Source of the DNA: Nitrosarchaeum sp.
GTDB taxonomy: Archaea; Thermoproteota; Nitrososphaeria; Nitrososphaerales; Nitrosopumilaceae
NCBI GenBank assembly: GCA_003569705.1
Contig: BGOU01000001.1
Span: 124,001 to 188,000 of the forward strand
DNA length: 64,000 nucleotides
Reading direction: 5' to 3'
How positions within the stretch are numbered: position 1 is the stretch's first letter; each line of letters opens with the position of its first letter. The position numbers were made by a program, and so were the translations under genes. The notes below the pieces were generated by a model, which saw nothing but the letters and a program-made list of their open reading frames with translations, had not been told where the DNA came from and made no database searches. Shown piece by piece: positions 8,363-18,268 of the stretch.

Positions 8363-9110
8363 ATTTTAACAATGCTTTGTGGATTTTAGAACCGTATTGT
8401 AGAGCTTTTTTTCTTTTTGTATATGAAATTTCAGGAACACCAACATCACTTGCTAATTTTCGTATAATGTGTTTCCTGAGCAGATCTTCAGAATCATGAA
8501 TTTTTTCAGATAGAGGAATAGTTTTAGCAAATTCTATAAAATCAGAAGATAATAAAGGCTGAACAATTCTAACACCAAATTCAGATGCAATTTGATTAAC
8601 TGCCTTCATCATTTTAATTTCATTATCTAGTTTTGAATTCATAACTTCAATAATCTTTGACTCTCCTTCAGATATAGCCACTCTATAGGCATTATACCCA
8701 CAGAATAATTCATCAATTCCATTTGCAGTTACAACAACATCAATTCCTAAACTTTTTGCTAGTTTTGATACATAGTAAAACGCAATACAATTTTCATTCC
8801 AAGAGAGATTATCTGTTTTTATTGTTTGTTTGACTTTAAAGGCTATATCTTGAAAAGTATGAGAATCAATTTCTAAAACATTATGAACTAATTTCAACTG
8901 TTGATTAACTTCTTTTGCAAATAATACGTCATGAGATTCGGGAAAACCAATAGTCAGCAAAGTTACATCATATTCTAGATCTGAACAAATTTTAGAGATC
9001 AGTGTACTGTCAACGCCTCCAGAAAATGCAATGCCTATTTTTTTTTCTATTATGTTTTCTTTAATAGAATTTACAATTTTATCAAGCAGTTCTTTTTTCA
9101 TTTTATTCAC
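8355..9110 (-). CDS. Asparagine-synthase-like PP-loop ATPase lacking the glutaminase domain
   Basis: 251 residues. The pyrophosphatase loop SGGVDST is at about 29-35, followed by the asparagine synthetase C-terminal pattern (NGIDELFCGYNAYR, about 141-154, and LLRKHIIRKLASDVGVP). There is no N-terminal Ntn glutaminase domain, so the amide nitrogen must come from free ammonia or the real substrate differs. This compact form occurs in archaea as a stand-alone AMP-forming synthetase/ligase. Exact substrate unknown. Confidence 0.75.
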   Translation of the reverse strand: MNKMKKELLDKIVNSIKENIIEKKIGIAFSGGVDSTLISKICSDLEYDVTLLTIGFPESHDVLFAKEVNQQLKLVHNVLEIDSHTFQDIAFKVKQTIKTDNLSWNENCIAFYYVSKLAKSLGIDVVVTANGIDELFCGYNAYRVAISEGESKIIEVMNSKLDNEIKMMKAVNQIASEFGVRIVQPLLSSDFIEFAKTIPLSEKIHDSEDLLRKHIIRKLASDVGVPEISYTKRKKALQYGSKIHKALLKSK

Positions 9111-9194
9111 TAATTATCAGGTCATTTACAATACGAAGCAATTATGATTAACTTCATCATCTACCTATTAATTTAGTATTTTAAATATAAAATC

Positions 9195-9473
9195 ATGATA
9201 AGATTATCGTCAGAATCCATAGATCATGAATTAAAAAATCTGAAGGGATGGACGGTTGTAAATAATAAAATACACAAAGAATTTGAATTCGATGACTTTA
9301 ATCAGGCATTTGGATTTATGACAAGGGCTGCAATGCACATAGAAAAAATGAATCATCACCCTGAATGGTTTAACGTCTATAACAAAATAGTGGTAGATTT
9401 AACAACTCATGATGCTGGAGGAATCACCCAAAATGATATCAATCTGGCTAAAATTCTAAATTCACTAGAATAA
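9195..9473 (+). CDS. Pterin-4a-carbinolamine dehydratase
   Basis: 92 residues, the normal size for PCD/DCoH. The conserved histidine set and carboxylate appear as MNHHPEWFNVYNKIVVDL (about 54-71) and TTHDAGGIT (about 72-80), preceded by GFMTRAAMHIE. It dehydrates 4a-hydroxytetrahydropterin, recycling a pterin cofactor. A PTPS/QueD-like gene 350 bases downstream strengthens a pterin theme. Confidence 0.92.
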   Translation: MIRLSSESIDHELKNLKGWTVVNNKIHKEFEFDDFNQAFGFMTRAAMHIEKMNHHPEWFNVYNKIVVDLTTHDAGGITQNDINLAKILNSLE

Positions 9474-9553
9474 TTTCAAATTACTGAATAAAATAATTTT
9501 TCAATTTTATGTGTTACAGAATTTATATACAGAGCTGAGCCAGTTGACTTCAA

Positions 9554-9808
9554 ATGACATCAAGTCCCACAATTCTAGATTCAGATTTTAAATATATTGA
9601 CAAAAAAGGCAATCTATTGAGAACTAGAACTGAATTAACAATAGCACAAATGCTTTCATTTCTTGATGAAGATTACGAATATGATTATAAATTATCATTT
9701 AAAAATGGAAATTCTGTAACTATTGATTTTAAAACAAAGAAGGGTTTGATTGAAGTAATTGATAATGAAGAAGATATAAAAAATATAATCAAATCAAAGA
9801 GAATCTAA
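9554..9808 (+). CDS. Hypothetical protein with PD-(D/E)XK-like spacing
   Basis: 84 residues, acidic, with no close family known to me. The arrangement is RTRTELTIAQML, then EYDYKLSF, then a strand pair SVTIDFKTKKGLIEVID. The spacing of Glu, Asp and the IDFKT...IEV strands resembles a minimal endonuclease-like core, but the match is loose. It is followed after 11 bases by the PTPS-like gene and may be co-transcribed with it. Confidence 0.5.
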   Translation: MTSSPTILDSDFKYIDKKGNLLRTRTELTIAQMLSFLDEDYEYDYKLSFKNGNSVTIDFKTKKGLIEVIDNEEDIKNIIKSKRI

Positions 9809-9819
9809 CTGAAGAAAAA

Positions 9820-10368
9820 GTGATGGCCGTAGGACATCCAAAATACACTGCACAAATTAAAGAATTACAAGACTTGGTATTCTATGATAAAACACCTCAG
9901 ACAGGATCAATATTTCTAGAAGACCCATCATTTTCATTTGATTATGCACATATTCTTCCCCTAGTAGAGAAATGTTCCATTCTACATGGACATACATCTT
10001 CAGTAATGGTTGAATTGGTTGGACAAATGAAAGATAATCTACTAGTAGATTTTGGAATAGCAAAAAAAATTATAAAAGAAGTAGTTACAGTATTTGATCA
10101 TAAATTTTTCATTAATAGAAAATATCTAAAAAAAGAAGATGATTCTCACTATCAGATTCAATTTAATGGGCCAAAAGGAATGTTTGATATTCAAGTTCCA
10201 AAAGATACAGCATATCTCTTAGAAGGAGAAGCTACTGTCGAAAATCTTTCAAGTGAAATAATCAAACTACTTGCTCCAAAATTACCTCAAAATGTAGAAG
10301 CTGTCGGTGTTTACATTTACGAAGGATACAACAAGGGTTCTCATATTATTTCAAATATTTCAAGATAG
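9820..10368 (+). CDS. 6-pyruvoyl-tetrahydropterin synthase / QueD family protein
   Basis: 182 residues from GTG 9820 (ATG 9823 is equally possible). Zinc-binding histidines appear in FSFDYAHIL (about 33-41) and LHGHTSSVMVEL (about 54-65). LVDFG (about 74-78) and VFDHKF are also family signatures, and the conserved Glu lies in VYIYEGYNKGS. The family makes pyruvoyl-tetrahydropterin or 6-carboxy-tetrahydropterin from dihydroneopterin triphosphate. The catalytic Cys of classical PTPS is not evident, so a QueD-like or archaeal pterin activity is more likely. ValRS starts 7 bases after its stop. Confidence 0.85.
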   Translation: MMAVGHPKYTAQIKELQDLVFYDKTPQTGSIFLEDPSFSFDYAHILPLVEKCSILHGHTSSVMVELVGQMKDNLLVDFGIAKKIIKEVVTVFDHKFFINRKYLKKEDDSHYQIQFNGPKGMFDIQVPKDTAYLLEGEATVENLSSEIIKLLAPKLPQNVEAVGVYIYEGYNKGSHIISNISR

Positions 10369-10375
10369 TTAAGAA

Positions 10376-12697
10376 ATGGAACCAAAAATTGCGGAAAAAG
10401 CTTGGAACCCAGAATTAGAAAAAGAGATTCTCAAACAATGGGTGAATGAAAAAATTTATGAATTTGTACTAAAGGAAGAGAATTTTACAATAGATACACC
10501 GCCACCCTATCCATCAGGTAGACCATGGCACATAGGTGCAGCAGCACATTATTCTCAAATTGATATGATTGCACGTACTGCAAGAATGGCAGGAAAGAAT
10601 GTGTATTTTCCAATAGGAATTGATAGAAATGGTCTTCCTGTGGAGATGTACACAGAGAGAAAACACAACATTAGAATGCGTGAAACTGAAAGAGGTGAAT
10701 TTCTAAAATTATGCAGAGCAGCATTAGATGATTTAGAAGATGAAATGATACTAATCATGAAGAGTTTAGGAATTAGTGGAGATTTTTCGAATTACTATAG
10801 AACAGATTCTGAAGAATATAGAACATTAACACAATCTACATTTATTGAACTGTGGAAAAAAGGACAGGTGTATCTTGCAAATAGACCAAATAATTATGAT
10901 TGGGTTTCAGGTACAACTATCGCAGATGCAGAAATTACATACGAAGATTTACCAAGCAAACTAGTCTACATGAAATTTCAGATTAAGGATATGGATAAAG
11001 ATATAATTATTGCGAGTACCAGACCAGAACTTCTTTGTGCATGTAAAACCGTAATTGTAAATCCAGAAGATGAAAGATATTCAAAATATATTGGAAAAAA
11101 AGTGATTGTACCGATTACTAATGTAGAGGTTGAACTAAAAATACATCATTCAGCTCATCAAGAATTTGGTTCTGGTGCAGTTATGGTGTGTAGTTACGGA
11201 GATCAAAATGATGTGGCATTGTTTAGAGAATTGGGATTAGAAGAAATTGTTGCAATTGGATTAGATGGGAAAATGACAGAATCTGCAGGTGATTATGTTG
11301 GATTAAAGCCGAAACAAGCACGAGCAAAAATTATTGAAGATTTAGAAAATAAAGGATTAGTAGAAAAAATTGAAGATGTAATTCATAGAACTCCAGTATC
11401 TGAACGAAGTAAAAATCCAATTGAAATAATTCCGATGGAAGAATACTATCTAAAACAAAAAGAATCAATTGAGAAGATGAAAAAACTAGGACAAGAAATT
11501 ACATTTTATCCTGCCATGCATAAACAGATCTTGATGAATTGGTTAGAATCCATCAATATTGATTGGCCAATATCAAGAAGAAGATACTATGGTACTGAAA
11601 TTCCTATATGGTACTGCAAAAATTGTTCTGAACCTCACGTTCCTGAGCCTGGAAAGTATTACAAACCATGGGTAGAAAAGTGTCCTATCGACAAGTGTCC
11701 CAAGTGTGGAACTACTGAATTTGTAGGTGAAGAGAGAACGTTTGATACGTGGATGGATTCTAGTGTTTCACCTCTTTTTATTAGTAAATTCAACAAAGAC
11801 CAAGAATTTTTCAATAAAGTGTATCCTACAACAATTCGTCCTCAAGCAAAAGATATTGTGAGAACTTGGTTATACTATACACTTCTAAGATGTGAACAAC
11901 TTACGGGAAAGAAACCATGGTCAGAAGCATGGGTTATGGGGTACGGTCTTGATGAAAAAGGAATGAAAATGAGTAAGAGTAAAGGCAATGCAATTGATCC
12001 TTTACCAGTAATTGAACAATTCGGAGCAGACACTTTCAGATTTTGGAGTGCTAGTGAAATTAATCATGGGTATGATTTTAGATGCAATGAACAAAAAATT
12101 GAATCAACAAAAAAGTTTCTCAGCAAACTATGGAATGTTTCTAGATTTTTATCTAGTTTTCCCATAATTGAATCAGGAATTACAACACCCACGGATAAAT
12201 GGATATTAAATGAATTAGATAATTTAATCAAAGAATGTAAAAAAGGATATGATGAATATAATTTCTTCATTCCTGCAATTGCAATTAGAGAATTTACTTG
12301 GAATCTTTTTGCTGCACATTATATTGAAATGGTTAAAGCAAGAGCTTATGGAATTGGTTTTACAGATGAAGAAAGAGATGGTGCTATATACACACTACAT
12401 AAAACATTATCAACTATTTTAAAATTATTAGCACCAATTACACCATTTATCACCGAGTATCTTTGGAAAACATTGTATTCATCAGAAAGTATTCATAAAC
12501 AACATCAGGTGGAAACAGAATCAGAGTACAATCAAAGTAAAATTACAAAAGAAATAACAGAATTTAATTCCAAAGTATGGAATGAAAAAAAGACAAAAAA
12601 TCTTTCATTAAAAGATTCAATCACAATAATAATTCCAGACAGTTTAGAGTCTTTCAAAAAAGACTTGAAATCAATGCATAATTTAACGGATAATTGA
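10376..12697 (+). CDS. valS: Valyl-tRNA synthetase, archaeal type
   Basis: 773 residues, class I. The HIGH motif appears as PYPSGRPWHIGAAAHYS (about 43-59) and KMSKSKGN at about 534-541. An editing (CP1) domain with ASTRPELLCACKTVIVNP is intact, and ISRRRYYGTEIPIWYC plus DTWMDSS mark ValRS. A Cys4 zinc knuckle (CKNC ... CPKC) lies at about 415-445. The enzyme charges tRNA-Val and edits mischarged threonine. It is the shorter archaeal form, without the long C-terminal coiled coil of bacterial ValRS. Confidence 0.93.
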   Translation: MEPKIAEKAWNPELEKEILKQWVNEKIYEFVLKEENFTIDTPPPYPSGRPWHIGAAAHYSQIDMIARTARMAGKNVYFPIGIDRNGLPVEMYTERKHNIRMRETERGEFLKLCRAALDDLEDEMILIMKSLGISGDFSNYYRTDSEEYRTLTQSTFIELWKKGQVYLANRPNNYDWVSGTTIADAEITYEDLPSKLVYMKFQIKDMDKDIIIASTRPELLCACKTVIVNPEDERYSKYIGKKVIVPITNVEVELKIHHSAHQEFGSGAVMVCSYGDQNDVALFRELGLEEIVAIGLDGKMTESAGDYVGLKPKQARAKIIEDLENKGLVEKIEDVIHRTPVSERSKNPIEIIPMEEYYLKQKESIEKMKKLGQEITFYPAMHKQILMNWLESINIDWPISRRRYYGTEIPIWYCKNCSEPHVPEPGKYYKPWVEKCPIDKCPKCGTTEFVGEERTFDTWMDSSVSPLFISKFNKDQEFFNKVYPTTIRPQAKDIVRTWLYYTLLRCEQLTGKKPWSEAWVMGYGLDEKGMKMSKSKGNAIDPLPVIEQFGADTFRFWSASEINHGYDFRCNEQKIESTKKFLSKLWNVSRFLSSFPIIESGITTPTDKWILNELDNLIKECKKGYDEYNFFIPAIAIREFTWNLFAAHYIEMVKARAYGIGFTDEERDGAIYTLHKTLSTILKLLAPITPFITEYLWKTLYSSESIHKQHQVETESEYNQSKITKEITEFNSKVWNEKKTKNLSLKDSITIIIPDSLESFKKDLKSMHNLTDN

Positions 12698-12774
12698 GCC
12701 TAAATTATTCAATATCAATCACTTTAAAAATTATCCATAGTTAAAAAAAATGCTGATAACTAATTCATATTTGA

Positions 12775-13392
12775 CTAATTTTTTGATTTCTTAATTAAAT
12801 TTATAAAATATTTGTGTAAAGAAACATCTTTTGTTAATTCAGGATGAAATGCAACACCTATCACATTGCCTTTTTTTACAGCAATTATTTTTTCATTAAA
12901 TTTTGCTAAAACCTCTACACCAGAACCAACATCAGAAACAGATGGGGCTCTAATAAAAACACCATTAAATTTTGGAATGTTAATAGAACTCATAGAAATA
13001 TCTGCTTCAAATGATTCTTTTTGTCTTCCAAAAGAATTTCTCTCTAGTTTAATGTCAAGTAAATCTAAAAGAGGTTGATCCGTTTTTCCAACAACACGAT
13101 CATTAGCTGTCTTTGAGAGCATAATCATACCTGCACATATTCCCAATACAGGCATTCCATGTTCAATTTTTTCTTTTATTATCTTAAGAGAACTATTTAC
13201 AAGAGAGAGCTGACCGATTGTAGTGCTTTCCCCACCAGGAATAATTAGACCGTCGAGTTTGGAAACATCTTCAGCAGTTTTAACACCTACAACTATTCCT
13301 TCTATGCCTAATTCTTTTAATGCTGTCTTGGTAGATGTAATATTTTCATGCACATCACCCTGAATTGCTAAAACTCCAACAGTAAGACTCAT
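12775..13392 (-). CDS. pdxT: Pyridoxal 5'-phosphate synthase glutaminase subunit
   Basis: 205 residues. Start motif [12 protein letters not shown], oxyanion loop GGESTT (about 53-58), nucleophile Cys in GICAGMI (about 83-89) and the His-Glu pair in FHPEL near the C-terminus are all visible. It hydrolyses glutamine and feeds ammonia to PdxS. The pdxS stop overlaps its start by 4 bases. Confidence 0.97.
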   Translation of the reverse strand: MSLTVGVLAIQGDVHENITSTKTALKELGIEGIVVGVKTAEDVSKLDGLIIPGGESTTIGQLSLVNSSLKIIKEKIEHGMPVLGICAGMIMLSKTANDRVVGKTDQPLLDLLDIKLERNSFGRQKESFEADISMSSINIPKFNGVFIRAPSVSDVGSGVEVLAKFNEKIIAVKKGNVIGVAFHPELTKDVSLHKYFINLIKKSKN

Positions 13393-14357
13393 GCTGAACT
13401 TCCACGCTCTTGCATTCGTAATTCCAGAGTCTTAACATCTAATCCCAACATCGATTGTCTTTCATCAATCATTTTTTGTGCCTCTTTTACTTTTTCTGAT
13501 TCATTCCAGAAAGTGGTTGCCAATACAATAGCTCTTGCTCTTTCTTTAGCATCATCTGCATTAAATATTCCAGATCCTACAAATATCCCATCACATCCAA
13601 GAGACATTAAATATGCAGCGTCAGCAGGGGTTGCAATTCCTCCTGCAGCAAAATTAACAACAGGTAATCTTCCAAGTTTTGCAGTTTCTTCAACTAGATC
13701 ATATGATACTTTGAATTCTCTTGCCATTCTAATCAGAACCTGATTATCACCAGAATCATAAACTGCCTTTATTGATCTTAATTCATCATTTACTTTTTTG
13801 ATATGAGTTACTGCCTCTGCAACATTTCCCGTACCAGGTTCTCCTTTAGTTCTGATCATTGCAGCTCCTTCTTCGATTCTTCGTAATGCTTCAGATAACG
13901 ATCTTGCTCCATTAACAAAAGGAGTTGTAAAATCCCACTTCCAAACGTGATGATTTTCATCCGCTGGTGTCAAAACTTCTGATTCATCTATCATATCTAC
14001 ATTAGTTTCTTCAAGAACTTTTGCTTCATAGACATGACCTATTCTACATTTTGCCATTACGGGGATTGTTACTGAATCCATAATATCTTCGATAATTCTA
14101 ATACTTGCAGTTCGTGCAACTCCACCTGCTTTTCTTACATCAGATGGTAGTTTATCTAAAACCATTACAGACACAGCTCCTGCATCTTCTGCAATTTGAG
14201 CTTGTTCTACGGTAGTAACATCCATGATTACACCATTTTTTAGCATATGAGCAAAACCACGTTTCAAAGTGGATGTTCCACGTAAAATATTACCAGATTC
14301 AGATTTGTCTTTAATTATTCCTTTTGCATCAGTTCTTTCGCCCGAAAGTGGAAGCAT
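13389..14357 (-). CDS. pdxS: Pyridoxal 5'-phosphate synthase lyase subunit
   Basis: 322 residues, beta/alpha barrel. Conserved segments: [20 protein letters not shown] (about 42-61), [15 protein letters not shown] (about 97-111, with the catalytic Lys), [14 protein letters not shown] (about 164-177, second catalytic Lys) and [13 protein letters not shown]. It makes PLP from ribose 5-phosphate, glyceraldehyde 3-phosphate and ammonia. The start gives an N-terminal extension of roughly 20 residues compared with bacterial PdxS; a later start is possible. First gene of the pdxST operon. Confidence 0.96.
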   Translation of the reverse strand: MLPLSGERTDAKGIIKDKSESGNILRGTSTLKRGFAHMLKNGVIMDVTTVEQAQIAEDAGAVSVMVLDKLPSDVRKAGGVARTASIRIIEDIMDSVTIPVMAKCRIGHVYEAKVLEETNVDMIDESEVLTPADENHHVWKWDFTTPFVNGARSLSEALRRIEEGAAMIRTKGEPGTGNVAEAVTHIKKVNDELRSIKAVYDSGDNQVLIRMAREFKVSYDLVEETAKLGRLPVVNFAAGGIATPADAAYLMSLGCDGIFVGSGIFNADDAKERARAIVLATTFWNESEKVKEAQKMIDERQSMLGLDVKTLELRMQERGSSA

Positions 14358-14387
14358 ATTCAGAGTTTTATCGGAGACTATTTGTAC

Positions 14388-14921
14388 CTATTCACTAATT
14401 TGTTCTGCAATTTTATCAAGTTGAGATCCTACCATAGAAATTATTGGAGGTATGAATTTATCAGTTGCATTTTGTTCTGGCCAGTTAATTTGATTAACTC
14501 TTCCATTTAGAGTAATTTTGATATTTGATTTTTGAAAATCAGTCACATTATCACGTATCGGAAATGATTCAGAGGGAATCGAGATAAATCCAGTTTCTTT
14601 AATCAGTGCTTTTAATTTACGAAGTTTCTGATCATCCAAATGTGATCTAATATCGGGTTTTGGATAACCATCTTCAGTCACAGTGTATTTTATTTCGCCA
14701 TTATTTTTTATTAATAGAATTTCAGTTTTTTGTGCTCCAATTCTTTCAGTTACACCAAAAGATATTTTCTTCAATTGGTGTTTTGTATATTCAATTTCAA
14801 TTACATCATTTGGATTAGCTGCAGAATACGGGATATCGGATTTTGTGATTAATGGAATAGCAATTAAAATTGCAACGATGGCAGGAATCGCGGCTAATAC
14901 TAAAACAATTGGTTTTACCAT
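14388..14921 (-). CDS. Hypothetical membrane-anchored protein
   Basis: 177 residues. One N-terminal hydrophobic helix (about 4-25) with a short basic start suggests an uncleaved anchor, and the remaining 150 residues, mixed alpha/beta, would be extracytoplasmic. No catalytic motif is evident. Lies upstream of pdxS on the same strand with 30 bases between, but a functional link to PLP synthesis is not apparent. Confidence 0.6.
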   Translation of the reverse strand: MVKPIVLVLAAIPAIVAILIAIPLITKSDIPYSAANPNDVIEIEYTKHQLKKISFGVTERIGAQKTEILLIKNNGEIKYTVTEDGYPKPDIRSHLDDQKLRKLKALIKETGFISIPSESFPIRDNVTDFQKSNIKITLNGRVNQINWPEQNATDKFIPPIISMVGSQLDKIAEQISE

Positions 14922-15012
14922 GATTTACCTTAACGGTTGTAGATCAAGGTTAATCGCAAATAAATCTTGGTTAAAATAACTTAAAATTCTAGTCTATTTC
15001 ATTCTTGTTCGT

Positions 15013-15164
15013 GGGGTCGTAGCCTAGCCTGGTAGGGCGACAGTGTATACGATAGATCACCGCTAAGGGCTCCAAAGGTAAACTAAGCTAAACTGACTCA
15101 CGGATGATGTAAGTTTGGAGCTGTAGTGACCCGTAGGTCGCCGGTTCAATTCCGGTCGGCCCCA
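15013..15164 (+). tRNA. tRNA-Trp(CCA) with two introns
   Basis: Acceptor GGGGTCG/CGGCCCC, D-stem GCCT/GGGC and T-arm GCCGG-TTCAATT-CCGGT are unbroken, but the middle is expanded to about 90 bases. Excising 15042-15066 (25 bases, within the 5' side of the anticodon stem) and 15077-15129 (53 bases, after the anticodon loop) restores a perfect anticodon stem ACGGG/CCCGT around loop CTCCAAA, anticodon CCA. Splice sites are inferred from base pairing and could slide by a base or two. The second intron holds a sequence (TTTGGAGC) able to pair with the anticodon-loop region, as expected of a bulge-helix-bulge substrate. Confidence 0.88.
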
Positions 15165-15174
15165 CGTTAGAATA

Positions 15175-17439
15175 TTATTTATTTCTCAAAACATTTAGTG
15201 CAGAACCAGCTTTGAACCATTCTATATGAGATTTATTATAAGAATGGTTAAGAGAAATTTCATCTTTTGTTCCATCTTTGTGTTTAATGATACACCTAAC
15301 TGGTTTTTGTGGTTCTAGATCATTCAATCCAATAAGACTGATTCTATCATATTCTTGGATCTTATCATAATCATCAAAATTACTAAAAGTCAATGCTAGA
15401 ATTCCTTGTTTTTTCAAGTTTGTTTCATGTATTCTGGCAAAACTTTTTGTAATAACAGCAGCACATCCCAAATACCTTGGAGTCATTGCAGCATGTTCTC
15501 TACTACTTCCCTCACCATAATTATTATCACCGATGATTACCCATCTCATTCCTTTTTCTTTATACTGTCTTGCAATTTTTGAAAAAGATTCAAGTTGGCC
15601 GTTTAAGAGATTATTTCCTTTACCAATTTCATCATTAAATGCATTAACAGCACCTAAGAGCATATTATCACTGAGGTTATCAATATGGCCTCGAAGGGAT
15701 AACCAGGCACCGGCAGGAGAGATATGATCTGTAGTACATTTTCCTTTTGCTTTAACCATTATTGGAATATCCTCAAAGTCTGCTCCATCCCATATGGAAA
15801 ACGGTTCTAAACGTTGTAATCGTTTACTATTAGGATCAATTATCACTTCAATATTGCTTGAATTATCAGGAGGAGAAACAAAAATTCCTACAGGTATCAT
15901 AAATCCATCTTTTGGGACTTCGGGTGCAGGTTTTGGTGGTTCAAGTTTGAATTTTGTTCCATCTGCTGCAGTCAACTCATCTTTTAGAGGATTAAATGAA
16001 AGTCTACCTCCCAAAGCAAGTGCGATAATCATTTCAGGACTGCCAATAAAATTCAGAGTATTTCTGTGACCATCATTACGACCTGGAAAATTTCGGTTAA
16101 AAGTAGTTACAATTGTATTTTTTTCATCATTTTCTAATTCAGGTCTTTTCCATTGACCAATACATGGACCACATGCATTTGCCAATACTGTAGCTCCAAT
16201 TTCTTTTAGTGAATGCATTTGTCCATCTCTTTCAATTGTACTTCTGATCTGTTCTGAACCAGGTGTGATTAGTAAAGGAATTTTTGATTTAATGCCTTTT
16301 AATTTTGCTTGCTCAGCTAAACTTGCTGCTCTTGACATATCTTCATAAGATGAATTTGTACAACTTCCAATGAGTGCAACAGATATTGAATCAACATATT
16401 GATTAGATTTTACATCGTCAGCTAAATCAGATATTGGTCTTGCAAGATCAGGAGTATGTGGTCCAACAATATGAGGTTCCAATGTTGAAAGATTAATTTC
16501 AATAATTTTATCAAAGAATTTTTCTGGATTAGATTCTATTTCAGGATCTGCCACAAGTAATTCTTTGTTCTGATTTGCAAGTTCAGCAATTTTTTCTCTG
16601 TTTGTAGATTTTAGATAAGTTTCCATTCTTTGATCATATGGAAATACAGAACATGTTGCACCCACTTCTGCACCCATGTTGGTAATAGTAGCTTTACCAG
16701 TACAGCTAATAGTATTTGTTCCAGATCCAAAATATTCAATAACAGAATTTGTTCCTCCTGAAACTGTTAGTTCTTCAGCTACTTTGAGTATGATATCTTT
16801 TGGTGCGGTCCATCCGTTTAATTTTCCAGTTAGTTTTACACCGATTCTTTTAGGATAAAGTAATTCCCATGGCATTCCAGCCATCGTTTCTGCTGCATCT
16901 AATCCACCTACTCCAACAGCAATCATTCCCAAACCACCCGCATTGGGAGTATGAGAATCAGTGCCAATCATCAATCCACCTGGAAATGCATAATTTTCAA
17001 GAACAACTTGATGGATAATTCCTGCACCAGGTTTCCAAAAACCACATCCGTATTTACTAGCCGCAGATTGTAGAAACTTGAAGACTTCACTATTTTCATC
17101 AAGAGCTATTTTCATGTCAGTGTCACCTTCTACTTGAGCTCGAATCAGATGATCACAATGAACCGTTGTAGGTAAAGCTGTTTGTTTAAGTTCTGCTTGC
17201 ATAAATTGTAACATCACCATTTGTCCAGTTACATCCTGTAATGCTACTCTATCAGGAATAAGGAATACATAGTTTTTACCTCCATCAAGGTTTTTGTCGC
17301 TGACTTGATCAAAATGTCCAGCCAATATTTTTTCAGTGAGTGTTAATGGTCTTCCAATCACTTTTCGGTATTTTTGAATATTTTCTTGTAATTTTTTGTA
17401 AACATGAGCTACTAATTCTGGAGTAGTACCTATTTCCAC
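15175..17439 (-). CDS. acn: Aconitate hydratase
   Basis: 754 residues, the size of mitochondrial-type aconitase. Iron-sulfur cluster ligands lie in GSCTNSS (about 359-365) and ACGPCIGQW (about 421-429). The early signature GTDSHTPNAGGLG (about 159-171) and the swivelling domain GDNNYGEGSSREHAA (about 625-639) are complete. It isomerises citrate to isocitrate in the cytoplasm, for the oxidative part of carbon metabolism that supplies 2-oxoglutarate. Its 3' end lies 11 bases from the tRNA-Trp. Confidence 0.96.
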   Translation of the reverse strand: MEIGTTPELVAHVYKKLQENIQKYRKVIGRPLTLTEKILAGHFDQVSDKNLDGGKNYVFLIPDRVALQDVTGQMVMLQFMQAELKQTALPTTVHCDHLIRAQVEGDTDMKIALDENSEVFKFLQSAASKYGCGFWKPGAGIIHQVVLENYAFPGGLMIGTDSHTPNAGGLGMIAVGVGGLDAAETMAGMPWELLYPKRIGVKLTGKLNGWTAPKDIILKVAEELTVSGGTNSVIEYFGSGTNTISCTGKATITNMGAEVGATCSVFPYDQRMETYLKSTNREKIAELANQNKELLVADPEIESNPEKFFDKIIEINLSTLEPHIVGPHTPDLARPISDLADDVKSNQYVDSISVALIGSCTNSSYEDMSRAASLAEQAKLKGIKSKIPLLITPGSEQIRSTIERDGQMHSLKEIGATVLANACGPCIGQWKRPELENDEKNTIVTTFNRNFPGRNDGHRNTLNFIGSPEMIIALALGGRLSFNPLKDELTAADGTKFKLEPPKPAPEVPKDGFMIPVGIFVSPPDNSSNIEVIIDPNSKRLQRLEPFSIWDGADFEDIPIMVKAKGKCTTDHISPAGAWLSLRGHIDNLSDNMLLGAVNAFNDEIGKGNNLLNGQLESFSKIARQYKEKGMRWVIIGDNNYGEGSSREHAAMTPRYLGCAAVITKSFARIHETNLKKQGILALTFSNFDDYDKIQEYDRISLIGLNDLEPQKPVRCIIKHKDGTKDEISLNHSYNKSHIEWFKAGSALNVLRNK

Positions 17440-17595
17440 ATCATTCGGTTAATTTAACCGGAATTTAATATTTGCAATTCAAAAATTGTAATAAATATTG
17501 TGATAGGCGTGTTAATTTCTTAACAATTATAAACCAAAAGCGTCTTAATAATTGATTGTTGAGGAGTTACAAATATTCTAAATCAAGGTGTTTAG

Positions 17596-18228
17596 ATGGT
17601 CAATAAGGGTTTTCCAAAATTTGGAATGTCACAAGCAGGAGCATATGTTGCTGCTTTAAAAAATTATAATTTACCAGATTTCATTTTAGTATTAATTGCG
17701 AAAGAATGTAAATCAGAACTTCTAGAAAGAGGAAGAATAGACGATAGATTACAAAGTATGAACGATGATGCTTTAGAACTTTTACACAAGGTATTTGTCG
17801 GGTGTGAAGAAGATATTGCAGGAAAATATGCCCAGTACAGATTCTATGCATATGTGTCTAGTATGTATCATAAATGTGAGGTTTTAGTAAATGAAATAAT
17901 TCCAGGAGCAAGTGGAACTAATCATAAAGTTTCTGTGGCTGTAAAAAATAATGGAATGTACATTGCAGTTGCACATAACAAAGCAATTGGAAATCCTGTA
18001 AACAAAAAAGAAACCATACGATTCTATGAGATAGTTGATGATATTAAGAAAGGAGATCATGGAACTATGTTGAGTGATGCAATTTATGGTTCTTCAGCAG
18101 GATTTAGAGGCGATGCACTAGTTGAGCTTGAAAATTTGAGCAAATCCAGAATACGTGATACTGAAAATAAACTTGATTTCAAAACTGCAAATTTTGAAAA
18201 TAATATTTATTCAGTAACAAAGTGCTAA
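17596..18228 (+). CDS. Hypothetical soluble protein, 210 residues
   Basis: A well-formed gene with a TATA element (ATTATAAA, about 17527-17534) and no transmembrane segment. N-terminal GFPKFGMSQAG and a central HHxxKCE-free helical region give no family I can name. Several cysteines are scattered rather than in zinc pairs. It diverges from aconitase. Function unknown. Confidence 0.6.
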   Translation: MVNKGFPKFGMSQAGAYVAALKNYNLPDFILVLIAKECKSELLERGRIDDRLQSMNDDALELLHKVFVGCEEDIAGKYAQYRFYAYVSSMYHKCEVLVNEIIPGASGTNHKVSVAVKNNGMYIAVAHNKAIGNPVNKKETIRFYEIVDDIKKGDHGTMLSDAIYGSSAGFRGDALVELENLSKSRIRDTENKLDFKTANFENNIYSVTKC

Positions 18229-18268
18229 TTTCAATCTACAGAAAATTTATTTCATATTATTCATACAT

